Positions 11,448 through 21,947 of a stretch of DNA of 46,471 nt are shown piece after piece. This DNA comes from Phytophthora quininea (Eukaryota > Oomycota > Peronosporomycetes > Peronosporales > Peronosporaceae). How positions within the stretch are numbered: position 1 is the first letter of the stretch; each line of letters begins with the position of its first letter. The DNA lies in the NCBI GenBank assembly GCA_011947345.1, contig JAAVTG010000015.1:1-46471 (forward strand), read 5' to 3'. Under the pieces are notes generated by a model. That model ran no database searches, was not told where the DNA came from, and worked only from the letters and a program-made list of their open reading frames with translations. A program made the position numbers and the translations under genes.

Positions 11448-11453
11448 CTTGAG

Positions 11454-11996
11454 GTGCTAAAGCATCAGCGCAAATCCGACAAAATTCGAGCTACCACCGA
11501 GCATTTCTGGTCCAGCCTGGACTCCATGGCGTACGAAGGCCGCCGCAAGTTGGTACTGCTGTGGAGATGCCATCAGCACCGACTCATATTGGCATGTGGC
11601 GCACACCATGGCGCATGCGTGCGAAAACGAAGGGCTGTCGGTACTGCCACCGTCTTGCCTCGTGCTGCTGAAACTGAGATCGTGCAATGGGTCAATAACC
11701 TCCATGAAGAAGGTGTGCCTATATCTACGCTCATGTTACAGTTGCGTACCAAGGAAATTGCAAAATCCTACTCCGTCAACTGTTTTCGATCATCTTGGAG
11801 CTGGCAGCTCTTTTTCCGTCGGCACCATCGCCTTGCTATACGCAATGACGTGCATTCCTCGTGCGTTATATTTTCAAACAACGACGAAAGCAAAATCCGT
11901 TGTCTTGCAGAGCAAACCGTAGATGGATTTTTAGTATGGCAGATTCACTTATTGCAGACACGAGGGCATTTATTTGTAAACTACACTCGGCAATAA
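11454..11996 (+). pseudogene. Pogo/Tc5-type transposase N-terminal fragment
   Basis: The frame includes RAAETEIVQWVNNLHEEGVP followed by ISTLMLQLRTKEIA and, 20 residues on, SWSWQLFFRRHHRLAIR. This is the pattern of the CENP-B-like HTH domain of pogo/Tigger transposases. The DDE catalytic domain is absent downstream, so only the DNA-binding half remains. It abuts the inner repeat. Length 180 residues against more than 400 for a full protein. Confidence 0.5.
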
Positions 11997-13023
11997 GAAA
12001 TATTTGCCCTTATTATGCCATATTTAATCCAAACGTATGTTTCAGGATTATTTTTATGGGATGGAGCTAACCAAGGAGGGTTGAAACAGCTTATCTCATC
12101 ATCACCGCCTCAAGCAAAGAAGAGGGCAAGACCGGGACTACCGGCCCTCAAGCATTCGATACGATTCCCAAGCATAAATGCGCTCCCACCTCATACATTG
12201 GCGGTGCCCCTTTGCTTATAATGGAGCTCTCCGTGAACTTGCCGCGTCGACAGTTGGCCTCGTGACGAGCCCACTTCGTCCGGTTCACCGTGCAGTACCA
12301 CTTGCTTGCGATTCGGCGAACGGGGCTCGCTTTTTATAGTATAAAATTTAGACTAAATCCGGACTGTGTTTTCTCTTTACGACAGCGCGGCGACCGTCGG
12401 GGCCGAGGTATGGTTGGCGCGCCGTGGTGAGCCGGACTTCGACGGCTTTATCGGCTCCCCTCATCTTCTTGATGCTGACCTACACGCAGGACGACGGCCA
12501 CAATCTCCCGATGGCCATAGCGATGGTGGCCTGCGAGGCATCGGTAGCGACTTGGCCAGTGCTGTGGAGCTCCGCAAAGAACAGGTTAAGTCGTTGAGAC
12601 TTAAATCACAGCTTTTGCGTTGTCACTACTGTCGCAGCTATACGAAGATAATGATGGTTGAGACATATGTACGCAAAAAACAAGGTGGTTCCTGGCTTAT
12701 ATCATCACATCTAGAGCGGAAGGAAATTTTCAAAATGAGCTAAAGCTGATTTCGCAGTACTCCGTTTCGAATTTTCGAAGATTCTAACGTATCTCAGTAG
12801 GATAGGACACAAAAATAAATCTCACAAAGAAACCTCGATTCATCGGTGCGGACTTGCATCACCTGGAAGCACCACGGGATTACGTGTCGCCACTTATCAG
12901 ACTGTCAGACACACACAGCGACTTGTGTGGTTTGAGTCGGCCTTCTTGTTTAGAGCGACGAACATGCACAGTCATTCTACGCTCCGTTGTGGCCGGATAC
13001 CACGTCGTGTGACCCATCACCGA
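11997..13023. other. No recognisable gene; transposon-type sequence
   Basis: Short frames (for example 12366-12743) lack known motifs or steady codon bias. Base composition resembles the flanking mobile DNA. I see no terminal repeats here and do not assign it. Confidence 0.35.
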
Positions 13024-13895
13024 CTAGCCGTCAAACCCGTCGATGATATCATCACACGACGTGCGCCTTGCGTCAACATGAGGCAGTGTGACCGCCGCTG
13101 AAACATATCTGGCGAAGGTACCATTGGACGAATAGGCCTCCAGAATGTATTTTCTGACGCTGTCTTGAAATGGAGAATTTCGAGCCCACGCGCTCCCAGT
13201 CGACCGCTGAAAACAGCTACCAACATCGCCGGGGTCGTTTTTAAGCAAGCACATTCCGCCTGTCGAAGGTTTTAGGATATCTAACGTACAAGACAAAGAC
13301 TTACCTTCACTAATCATAGCACCCATGAATGTTGTGGCGGCCGCCTGGACGTGGGCTTGCGAGGAATGATAGTCACCGTTTGCCCATTTGCTGTCGTCTG
13401 CAAATATACAGCCAGATAAGGGCAGAGTCTCCTCAGGCGGATTCTCTTCGCGAGCACTCGGCACTGTCCAGTGGTGAGAGAGTGTCAACAGCTCAGTGGT
13501 TGCCTGCACAAAGACCCTACAAATCTTGTAGCGGTGCGGGCAATTGTCATGTGAACGGCATGTGGAAACATGCACTAACAGTCGGCGCGTTTCGTATCGA
13601 TGTGAACAAAGGCGTCACGATTACCGATCGCTTGTTTTGCTTATGAATACGTAGGAAAGACACCCACAGGGCTGAATTCCCTTGTCGGTGGTTTAGAAAA
13701 TGATGCAGCAATGGCTTCTTTATCACCGTAGTCGATGTCTCTGTCGTCGCTGTCTCCACGCGACGTTGATTCTGACTGCCAAGAGGTGTAACGGTCGCAG
13801 AAAGGAGGTAATGGTTCTTCATCGCTGCTAACTGCTGACATCGCATGACTGTGCCAGCTCGGATGGTTCGAGAGTAAAGGGGAACACGATGCCAC
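13024..13895 (-). pseudogene. Transposase-like relic with Cys/His cluster
   Basis: Overlapping minus-strand frames give a Ser/Asp-rich start (SSDEEPLPPFCDRYTSW), then after a frame slip a Cys/His cluster (CRSHDNCPHRYKICRV) and FADDSKWANGDYHSSQAH. The arrangement resembles the N-terminal region of MULE-type proteins in oomycetes, but no catalytic domain is seen. It is broken and its class is a guess. Confidence 0.3.
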
Positions 13896-14607
13896 TGCAT
13901 GATTTTCCTAGGTAGGGGTATCAAAATGTCCGTTTGGTTTCACATCCTCTTCTTTGACAGAATGTATTATTGACACCGTTTAAAACCGACAGACGTGGGA
14001 CAACCAACGGAACTGTGGTTGCAACAGGTTCTGAGTAGAAGGAAACTTTCAAAGAGCTATTTGGCATTCAGATCTACAAAAAGAGTAGGTTAATGAAATT
14101 TCACGAAAACATTGTCGCCATCTCTGAAGCTGCCTCCGTCAAGCTTCCAGCTCTTCCTGCCGAAATCCACGATCGCGCATCAACTTCTGTTTCAGTAGAG
14201 AGCATTATAATGTGCCGACTGACCAGGGAACCATAGTTTCGGGGAATTGCATACATATATACATTTACATGATAATCGGGAATTCCTGTGCAGCAGGAAT
14301 AAAGGTTTCCAAGGTTGAAGGAGTAGGAGTCAGCACGAACAGCAGGACCAACACCAAGCCCCGACGGCTATCCCGCGAGACCTTGAGAGCGAGTCGAGAG
14401 CCACCAGTTCCATGTATTCTCTTCGCAAGAAGAAACACCCACCACACCACACCCAATTTGGATAGCGTAGTTTAGGATCAGCTGTCTCCTTCGGCGCCAA
14501 GCTGAAGACCGGCACTGAGCTGATTTGTGTAGGAACTTAGACCAAACTTCTTGACCAGTCTTCCGAGGCTAGCAAGCTTGGTTTTTGGTCTTTCTTTGGG
14601 CTTGACA
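13896..14607. other. Transposon-derived spacer and inner repeat, right copy part 1
   Basis: No gene was found. The segment 14516-14607 is the first part of the right inner-repeat copy, ending at the hAT target duplication (14600-14607). At 14262-14282 lies a 21-bp sequence beginning ATTTACATGATAATCGGG, which is also found at the edge of both large inverted arms. Confidence 0.55.
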
Positions 14608-17068
14608 TAGTGCTGTTTGGTGCAGGGGGCAACTTGCACCAAATGCCCCTGTCGCTCTGCACCGAACTAACTAGACTGCGGCTAATATGTAATATCCAAA
14701 TAGTTTGAAGAGACGCACATTTGAATTTTGGCGCGCTTCCAGCAGGAGAAGCACGGGTAGCTGCTTGGCAGGCTGCGATTCCAGCCTCAGCTTTATATCT
14801 GGAAGGTCTCCCTCACAACGAGGACAACCATGGTTGATCGCCCGAGTCACCCCTGTGGACTGAATTCAACAAGATATCAAGGCCTGATGCAAGGCCAGAG
14901 GCTCAATGCAAGCACTGCAACGAGTTGTGCGGAACCCAGCCCGGCCACAGAATGCTGTCCCATGTCCTTGAGGGATGTGACAAGATCCCCCAAGCTCGGC
15001 GAGATTACTGGATCGCAGTTGTAGCAGCAGAGGATTGGAAGAAGGCGATCAAGAAACGACAGGTTGAGGCAGCGATTGAAGAACGTCGCCTCATCGGTGA
15101 AGACGACGACCGCGAACTGACGAAGAACGAGGCATGGGATCTAATCACAATGGAGTTTTACTGCGACAGTCGTCCGTTCATGGACATCGAGACCCGCTCA
15201 CGAAGAAGCAACTGCAGCGCGCCTACCCCGGTATAGCAATTCCAAATCGTCACCAACTGAGCGGACCGTTGCTGGAACACAATTACGCGCAAGAACGGGA
15301 CCTGGTGCTGATAGAACCGAAGCGCCACCAGCAGCTTGGTTTGGAGTCGGATGGCTGGGAGAGTTGTCGGCGTCAAAGTTTAATAAACTTCGTCATTACG
15401 GCTCCCGAAATGAAGCCCCTTCTGTGGACGACGAGACCGACAGGTGAAGACTCGAAAACTGGAGAATATATCGCTCCAATGGTGAAGCAAGTTATTGTTG
15501 AAGAACACGTTGGTCCCGGCAAAGTCTGTGCATTGATGACAGACAACGCGAGGAACATGAAGAGTGCATGGAAAATATTGGAGCGTGATATAGCAGGGTT
15601 TTCGGCTGCTGGTTGTGTTGCCCACGGCATCAATCTCCTTATTCAAGATATATTGAAGCTTCCGTTCGTGAATGAAGTTGCCTATTGGTCCAACGCAGTG
15701 TCTGTATTCGTACGGACGCACACCAACACTTCGGCTCGGCTAACAATTGATCATCACGAACATCCAGAAAATTTTCAGCGTGGCGTTGTCACACCCTGCT
15801 CAACGCGCTGGTGTTCTCACTGCACCTGCATCCGAAACATGCTCGAGAACGAGGACGCCATCCGTCGCATGATGAACGACGACGAATTAATCCCAACGTA
15901 CAATATTGAAAAGGTACTAGCAGTACGACGCATAGTTAACTCGGATACGTTTTGGCTCCAAGGTGCTGTCATTCTCCAGCTACTTGATCCGATCACAGAG
16001 TGCTTGGAATATTTCTAGCGGGATGGCTGTTGTCCGTCGATGATATTTGAGCAATTTGTCAGATTGCAAAGTCTTCCCATTTTCAACGATGAACATCCTG
16101 GTGTGGATAGCAAAGTCCAGAAGAAGGTTCGCGATGCAATTGACTACCGCTGGAACTTCATTTCGCACGATACGATGACTATCGCGTATCTTTTGTACCA
16201 GACAAAAGCTTCAACGCTGGTCGACAACGATACTCTCGTAAAAATGATTGCCAAAGTGGTCGAAATCGGTGTGGAGCTGGGATATCCAACTGCCGGTGAG
16301 AAGAGAGCGATAAATTGCCAAATCACAGCGTTCCTTGCTGCGAAGACGTGGTGGCCACTTGATCGTCGTGAGCTATACATGATGACTCCGCCATTGCGAT
16401 GGTGGCGCGTGTTTGGCATGAGACTATTCCCGATGGTGGCAATTATTGCCGAACGTATTTTAGCGCTTTCGACTTCGTCTGCTGCCTCTGAACGTTGTTG
16501 GAGTATTGAAGGCTACATTCACTCACACATTCGGAACGGTTTGTCTTGCCAAACAGTGGACAAACTCGCTTTTATTTACGTCAACCATGGCGACAAGTCG
16601 GCAAGCTCCGACGTCGTCTTTGATGCGCTGTTCTCCGGACGTCATGTTGATGACAGTATAGACGACACTGACGCGTGCTCCGACGAGACGAACACTGACA
16701 CAGACGCAAGTGAAATGGAGGTTGACATGGACGTCAACTCGTTTGAGCCGTCGGACGAGAGTCAATCGTCGGAAAATACTACTGGGGAAGCTGAGTTGAC
16801 GCCCCTGAGCAAGGCAATAGTAACGAGGACAGATGGAGTGGGCGCACGTCACCGTTGGTGTGAAGGTTTGATAGCGGAAGGTAGTAGTTTTGACAGCGCT
16901 TCAAGCGCAGCAATGCATAAGTTATGAGCTGACATGCTTCAGCTCATTTTTGGTCGAGGGCATGAGCGTATTATCACGATTTTCTTTACTATCGGAAGTT
17001 CGTCTCCTGTTTGATGCACTGCACCAAATACATTTGGTGCATGAAGCCATCTGCACCAAACACCACTA
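14608..17068 (+). mobile_element. hAT transposon, 2461 bp, with 8-bp target duplication
   Basis: The element begins TAGTGCTGTTTGGTGCAG and ends with the inverted copy of TAGTGGTGTTTGGTGCAG: 18-bp terminal repeats with one mismatch and the TAGNG start of hAT elements. Sub-terminal copies of the GCACCAAA motif lie inside both ends. It is flanked by GCTTGACA (14600-14607) and GCTTGGCA (17069-17076), an 8-bp duplication with one mismatch. The homologous empty site reads GGCTTGAACGTTGAAGGG on the minus strand near 11349-11366. It carries one transposase gene. Confidence 0.88.
14830..16927 (+). pseudogene. hAT transposase, BED finger + DUF659 + dimerisation domain
   Basis: The N-terminus has a BED-type finger (CKHCNELCGTQPGHRMLSH, with a later Cys). 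The middle contains a DUF659-like core (CALMTDNARNM, then AGCVAHGINLLIQDI). The C-terminal hAT dimerisation domain shows SSAASERCWSIEGYI followed by VDKLAFIYVN, then an acidic tail. Breaks are few: a slip near 14850, one near 15190 and a TAG at 16016-16018 with the frame continuing unchanged. It would be about 690 residues. The element is probably inactive, though the two slips may be sequence errors and only the TAG a true lesion. Confidence 0.82.
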
Positions 17069-17076
17069 GCTTGGCA

Positions 17077-17299
17077 TGTTGAAGGGAGATGTCGGCGGCC
17101 ATGATAATCGGCAAATGGCATACGAGACTGGTATGTGAGGACGGCTACGTTGTCTCTGTTGAGAAGAGAGTGACAACAGTGGTTTTTGGGTGGACAGAAA
17201 GCAGCTTGTCTCTCGTGACAAAAGGAATCACCTGGTGTAAACGAGCAAATCTGATTGGAGGATGCAAGGCTGTCTCCCTTACGTAGTAGTCTCCCTCTA
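17077..17299 (+). repeat. Inner inverted repeat, right copy part 2
   Basis: This is the continuation of the right inner-repeat copy after the hAT, matching the minus strand of 11148-11355 with single-base differences. It ends at the TA dinucleotide (17298-17299) where the Tc1/mariner element entered. Confidence 0.75.
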
Positions 17300-18865
17300 C
17301 AGTCCGCGCCAGGTTTATATGACCACCCACATTTTAGGGCGCCGCTCCGTCAATTTTGGGAGTTGAGCGGCGCCATTTAGATATGTTGTATGTGTCGTAA
17401 AAGCGCGTTTGAGAGTTGTTTTAACACGCGGGATATCCCACTTTAAGACAGGGTTAGTATACAAGTGACCATATTTGCCGGTGCGCCCATTATTAAGACC
17501 GGCCTGACCCAATACAAAAAGCAAGATAAGCAGTTAAAATGGCTACACTAGTCCTGACCACTAATTGCTGCGCTCCCCACTGCTGTTGCGCTCTCCTCAC
17601 TGTGCTATTCACTACTACAATGGGAAGGTGAACAGCATTATCTGACGAAGAGAAGGGCAGAGTCAAGGGATTGTACGAGGCGGGCTTCAGTGAGCGTGAG
17701 ATTGAGCGCCGTGTGGGTCGGGCACGTGGGGCTGTACACCGGGTGCTGTTTAGAGTCGACAAAGAGCGAAAAAGCCGGGTCCAGCTGCCGCGCTGACTGA
17801 GCGGCAGACACGCTTGCTGTTGCGGACAGCGGCCAAGGGTGACTTCTCTGCGCGACAGCTTAAGAGCGAGCTTAGCCTGTCGGCATCGGTGCGCACAATT
17901 CAGCGCGTGCTTGCCTATGTCGACTGGCTAATTTACACAAAAATAGACAATACTTTGCCGCTCTCAGCGGAGGACAAGGTCGCGCGGGAGGAGTAGGCGT
18001 GGGCAAGGATATTCAACACGGATAGCTGCGGGCCCTGGGACTCCATCATCTTCTCTGACGAGAAGAAGTGGAATCTGGATGGGCCCGACGGCTTCCAGAC
18101 TTACTGGCGGGACATCCGCCGGCCACCTCGGCAGACAAAGCGTCGTCAGGCAGGTGGCGGATCAGTAATGGTGTGGGCGGGCTTCAGCGCCGCCGGCAAG
18201 ACGAAGCTTGCGGTGCTGCATGGCGAGCAGAACTCGGACGACTACGTGTACACCATGTCCGAGTATCTGCTGCCATTCGCCCACCTGCACAATGGCACTG
18301 ATTTCGTCTACCAACAGGACGGAGTGTCCATTCACAGGTCCAAGAGGACAACAGAGTTTCTGAAAGAGCAGGACGTGCGTGTGCTGCCTTGGGTTGCGAG
18401 ATCCCCGGATTTAAATCCGATCGAAAATTTGTGGTCAATTATGAGTCGACATATTTACGCTAACGGACGACAGTTCGGCAGCGTCGCAGAGCTAACAGCA
18501 GCTCTTTTTAGTGCTTGGGATGCGATTGAGCATTCAACACTGCTAGCGCTGATCGAGTCCGTGCCGCGCCGATGCAAGAAAGTCATTAAGAAACGTGGAG
18601 ACAAAATAGACTACTAGTGTAGCCATTTTAACTGCTTATCTTGCTTTTTGTATTGGGTCAGGCCGGTCTTAATAATGGGCGCACCGGCAAATATGGTCAC
18701 TTGTATACTAACCCTGTCTTAAAGTGGGATATCCCGCGTGTTAAAACAACTCTCAAACGCGCTTTTACGACACATACAACATATCTAAATGGCGCCGCTC
18801 AACTCCCAAAATTGACGGAGCGGCGCCCTAAAATGTGGGTGGTCATATAAACCTGGCGCGGACTG
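17300..18865 (+). mobile_element. Tc1/mariner element, 1566 bp, 253-bp inverted ends
   Basis: The ends are 17300-17552 and 18613-18865, inverted, equal in length and apparently identical, starting CAGTCCGCGCC. Each contains a perfect 10-bp stem (GGCGCCGCTC, 17338-17347, pairing with 17365-17374) with a 17-base loop. The left flank is TA as expected; the right flank reads AA, so the target duplication is imperfect. One broken transposase gene lies between the ends. Identical ends indicate recent movement, presumably helped by a transposase supplied elsewhere. Confidence 0.88.
17617..18617 (+). pseudogene. Tc1/mariner DDE transposase, broken
   Basis: The helix-turn-helix region starts ALSDEEKGRVKGLYEAGFSE. 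The catalytic triad positions are visible: SDEKKWNLDGPD, VYQQDGVSIHRSK and SPDLNPIENLWS (a DDD-type third residue). Lesions are an in-frame TGA just before this region, a slip at the AAAAA run 17769-17773 and a TAG at 17994-17996. The rest is in one frame to 18617. Expected length is about 330 residues, as in the family. Confidence 0.82.
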
Positions 18866-19046
18866 AACTACTACTAAAAAGGAGGTACATACAGTATGTA
18901 TGTACATTTACATGATAATCGGGAATATCCGTTAGTTTACATACAAAAATACACATTTTTATTGACAACCAAAAACAAAAATCTTTCACCCCAATTCAGG
19001 ACATTCTAGAAAGCTCACTCGGATCATGCGACGCGCAGATCGACTG

Positions 19047-19069
19047 TCCTGGAATGCTCTCGAATGCTC
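19047..19069 (+). promoter_or_regulatory. Five-unit imperfect heat-shock element, HSP70 copy 3
   Basis: It reads TCC-tg-GAA-tg-CTC-tc-GAA-tg-CTC with exact 5-bp periodicity. A second inverted pair, TTCTAGAA, lies at 19004-19011. An initiator match, TCACTTC, is at 19143-19149, 73 bp before the ATG. The combination is what a strong heat-inducible oomycete promoter should look like; inducibility is inferred. Confidence 0.68.
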
Positions 19070-19221
19070 CACCAGCACTCGGAGCCGCATGCGGCGGTCG
19101 CAGGTCGCCTTGGCATGTTAAATGCACGTCTTCCGTATCAGCTCACTTCTGAATTTGCATCGAGGAGCTCAAGACTCGACAGCGAGTAACGTACAACAAA
19201 CAAACAGGACTACAAGACACA

Positions 19222-21177
19222 ATGGCGCAACAACAAGCGACTTCCGGATACTCGGTCGGCATCGACCTGGGCACGACGTACTCGTGCGTGGGCGTGTGGC
19301 AGAACGACCGCGTGGAGATCATCGCCAACGACCAAGGCAACCGCACGACGCCGTCGTATGTGGCCTTCACGGACACGGAGCGTCTGATCGGCGACGCCGC
19401 CAAGAACCAGGTGGCCATGAACGCACACAACACGGTGTTCGACGCCAAGCGCCTGATCGGACGCAAGTTCTCAGACCCGATCGTGCAGGCCGACATCAAG
19501 CACTGGCCGTTCAAGCTGACGTCGGGCGCTGGCGACAAGCCGCAGATCACGGTGCAGTTCAAGGGCGAGAGCAAGACGTTCCAGCCCGAGGAGATCTCGT
19601 CCATGGTGCTCATCAAGATGCGCGAGGTGGCCGAGGCCTTCATCGGCAAGGAGGTCAAGAACGCCGTCATCACGGTGCCGGCCTACTTCAACGACTCGCA
19701 GCGCCAGGCCACCAAGGACGCGGGCGCCATCGCCGGCATGAACGTGCTGCGCATCATCAACGAGCCGACGGCGGCCGCCATCGCGTACGGCCTGGACAAG
19801 AAGGGCGGCGAGCGCAACGTGCTGATCTTCGACCTGGGTGGCGGCACCTTCGATGTGTCGCTGCTGAGCATCGAGGAAGGCATCTTCGAGGTGAAGGCCA
19901 CTGCCGGCGACACGCACCTGGGCGGCGAGGACTTCGACAACCGTCTGGTGGACCACTTCGTGCAGGAGTTCAAGCGCAAGCACCGCAAGGACATCACGGA
20001 GAACCAGCGCGCGCTGCGTCGTCTGCGGACTGCGTGCGAGCGTGCCAAGCGCACGCTGTCGTCGTCGGCCCAGGCGTACATTGAGATCGACTCTCTGTTC
20101 GACGGCATCGACTTCAACTCGACCATCACGCGTGCTCGTTTCGAGGACATGTGCGGTGACTACTTCCGTAAGACGATGGAGCCCGTGGAGAAGGTGCTTC
20201 GTGACGCCAAGCTGTCCAAGAGCCAGGTGCACGAGGTTGTCCTTGTCGGCGGTTCCACCCGTATCCCCAAGGTGCAGCAGCTGCTGTCGGACTTCTTCAA
20301 CGGCAAGGAGCCGTGCAAGTCGATCAACCCGGACGAGGCCGTGGCCTTCGGTGCTACCGTCCAGGCTGCTATTCTGAGCGGCAACGACTCCTCGGAGAAG
20401 TTGCAGGACTTGCTGTTGCTGGATGTGACGCCGTTGTCGCTCGGTTTGGAGACGGCGGGCGGCGTCATGACGACGTTGATCCCGCGCAACACAACAGTGC
20501 CAACCAAGAAGTCCGAGACATTCTCGACATACGCAGACAACCAGCCGGGCGTGCTGATCCAGGTCTTCGAGGGCGAGCGGTCCATGACGCGCGACAACAA
20601 TTTGCTGGGCAAGTTCAGTCTGGACGGCCTGCCGCCGATGCCTCGTGGTGTCCCGCAGGTGGACGTGACGTTCGACATCGACGCCAACGGCATCCTGAAC
20701 GTGTCGGCCGTGGAGAAGTCGACCGGTAAGGAGAACAAAATCACCATCACAAACGACAAGGGCCGTCTATCGCAGTCGGAGATCGACCGCATGGTGGCGG
20801 AGGCCGAAAAGTACAAGTCGGAGGACGAGGCCAACAGGGTCCGCATCGAGGCCAAGAACGCGCTGGAGAACTACGCCTACAGTCTGCGCAACAGCCTGAA
20901 CGACGAGAAGCTGAAGGAGAAGATCCCGGAGGCTGACAAGAAGGTGGTGGACGACAAGGTGACGGAGACGCTGCAGTGGCTGGACGCGAACCAGGCGGCT
21001 GAAAAGGACGAGTTCGAGGCGAAGCAGAAGGAGCTGGAGAGTGTGGCGAACCCAGTGCTGCAGAAGGTATATGCAGGTGACGCTGCGAATGGTATGGCTG
21101 GTGGGATGCCAAGTGCCAGTGCAGGCGCGGCTCCTTCAGGCGCAGACCAAGGCCCAAAGATCGAGGAGGTTGACTAA
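19222..21177 (+). CDS. HSP70: Cytosolic HSP70, copy 3
   Basis: Intact 651-residue HSP70 whose protein appears identical to copy 2. The ATPase domain with its three signatures, the substrate-binding domain and the EEVD end are all present; the tail is a short Ala/Gly/Ser-rich linker without GGMP repeats. From 19246 to 20453 the DNA is almost identical to copy 4. Between 20367 and 20427 five synonymous sites match copy 4 rather than copy 2. It sits in the right arm of the inverted repeat, next to the effector-like pair. Confidence 0.95.
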   Translation: MAQQQATSGYSVGIDLGTTYSCVGVWQNDRVEIIANDQGNRTTPSYVAFTDTERLIGDAAKNQVAMNAHNTVFDAKRLIGRKFSDPIVQADIKHWPFKLTSGAGDKPQITVQFKGESKTFQPEEISSMVLIKMREVAEAFIGKEVKNAVITVPAYFNDSQRQATKDAGAIAGMNVLRIINEPTAAAIAYGLDKKGGERNVLIFDLGGGTFDVSLLSIEEGIFEVKATAGDTHLGGEDFDNRLVDHFVQEFKRKHRKDITENQRALRRLRTACERAKRTLSSSAQAYIEIDSLFDGIDFNSTITRARFEDMCGDYFRKTMEPVEKVLRDAKLSKSQVHEVVLVGGSTRIPKVQQLLSDFFNGKEPCKSINPDEAVAFGATVQAAILSGNDSSEKLQDLLLLDVTPLSLGLETAGGVMTTLIPRNTTVPTKKSETFSTYADNQPGVLIQVFEGERSMTRDNNLLGKFSLDGLPPMPRGVPQVDVTFDIDANGILNVSAVEKSTGKENKITITNDKGRLSQSEIDRMVAEAEKYKSEDEANRVRIEAKNALENYAYSLRNSLNDEKLKEKIPEADKKVVDDKVTETLQWLDANQAAEKDEFEAKQKELESVANPVLQKVYAGDAANGMAGGMPSASAGAAPSGADQGPKIEEVD

Positions 21178-21357
21178 TCTGGAGTGCGACTGAATTGACG
21201 AGTGTATATGTTTGCATGTTACAGTAGATAAGGAGGCGGCGCTGATAGTGCTAGCTAAATGGAATTACGTTGGTCATTTTATTGGCATGTTGTTTGTCGA
21301 CGACGATATCCATGGCACCTCCAGCATTAAAATCACCAACAAGACCAATTGACTAGC

Positions 21358-21507
21358 ATGGAGGAGCGAATTCCCCGAACTCAGTTTGCACGCATCTACA
21401 GGCGCTATCGCGCCTACCACTTTAACTTCGCAACATCGTCGGGTTGGGTGATTTCTGAGGAAGAGCAGCGAGAATTGCTGCAGCAACGACAAGCAACCTC
21501 TGCATAA
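21358..21507 (+). CDS. Small unknown protein, 49 aa
   Basis: A short intact frame from ATG to TAA with a basic, aromatic centre (FARIYRRYRAYHFNF) and an acidic/Gln-rich end (SEEEQRELLQQRQ). No known domain was recognised. The inverted-arm boundary (21482) falls inside it; in the left arm the homologous frame is cut off at 6410. It may be the last exon of a larger gene or a transposon-derived piece. Confidence 0.3.
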   Translation: MEERIPRTQFARIYRRYRAYHFNFATSSGWVISEEEQRELLQQRQATSA

Positions 21508-21947
21508 CGCAAAGCAGGATCACTCAGGTGGCCATAACGTCAAACGTGTTGACGCTCGTGAGTTGACAACGGCAATCTTGTTCACACAAGCAACAGCTCG
21601 AATATTCGGTCGTGACCTTCGTTTCCTGTAGCCACTACCTTCAGATTGGATTGACTGTTGCCTTACGCTTTTGTCATGCTGAGAAAGCGCGCGGTTTAAT
21701 TCACAGGAACCCAATCAATACTCAAAATTCTGTACGCGTAGCTGCAATTGCAGCTTGAGCCCCTTCCGATCTAAACCGATGCTCTCGCCGTGGACACACG
21801 CCATTTTTCTTGTCAAATCGATGATCTGTCGATCTGTTCGACCGAGTGAGAATTTTGCACATGCCATCATCACCGCTTCGTGTTAGCGTGTTAGCATTTC
21901 GATGCTGGCCACCTCCGTTGGCGGTCACCTCTCACGATACTTCAGTC
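21508..21947. other. Intergenic, 440 bp
   Basis: Unique sequence outside the inverted arm. I see no gene or repeat. The 3' part presumably holds the promoter of the effector-like gene. Confidence 0.4.

Larger units (their letters stand above)
18906..21482 (+). repeat. Right arm of 2577-bp inverted repeat
   Basis: Inverted partner of 6410-8986. The outer flank begins with a short palindrome (TACATAC/GTATGTA near 18887-18901) and the Tc1 element lies 40 bp further out. The inner end runs into a small frame that continues intact past the arm boundary, which suggests that this is the source copy. Confidence 0.93.

Noticed and set aside
14608..17068. CRISPR-like array from repeated GCACCAAA motifs near the hAT ends
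   Set aside because: The motifs are few, close to the ends and inverted, typical of sub-terminal transposase binding sites.
17315..18850. Two identical 69-codon frames facing outward
   Set aside because: They are the same stretch of the Tc1/mariner inverted ends read on opposite strands, not genes.
18886..18912. TACATACA/TGTATGTA palindrome as a regulatory operator or origin
   Set aside because: It sits between a transposon end and the duplication edge and resembles simple AT-rich or LTR-end sequence; nothing supports a regulatory role.
19122..20084. A 320-codon plus-strand frame overlapping HSP70 copy 3, rich in Arg/His/Gly
   Set aside because: It is a shifted frame of the HSP70 coding sequence, with mirror versions in copies 2 and 4.
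6410..21482. The inverted arms as the terminal repeats of one giant transposon
   Set aside because: The arms contain ordinary HSP70 genes with promoters, no target duplication was found at their outer ends, and the spacer is a mix of unrelated elements.
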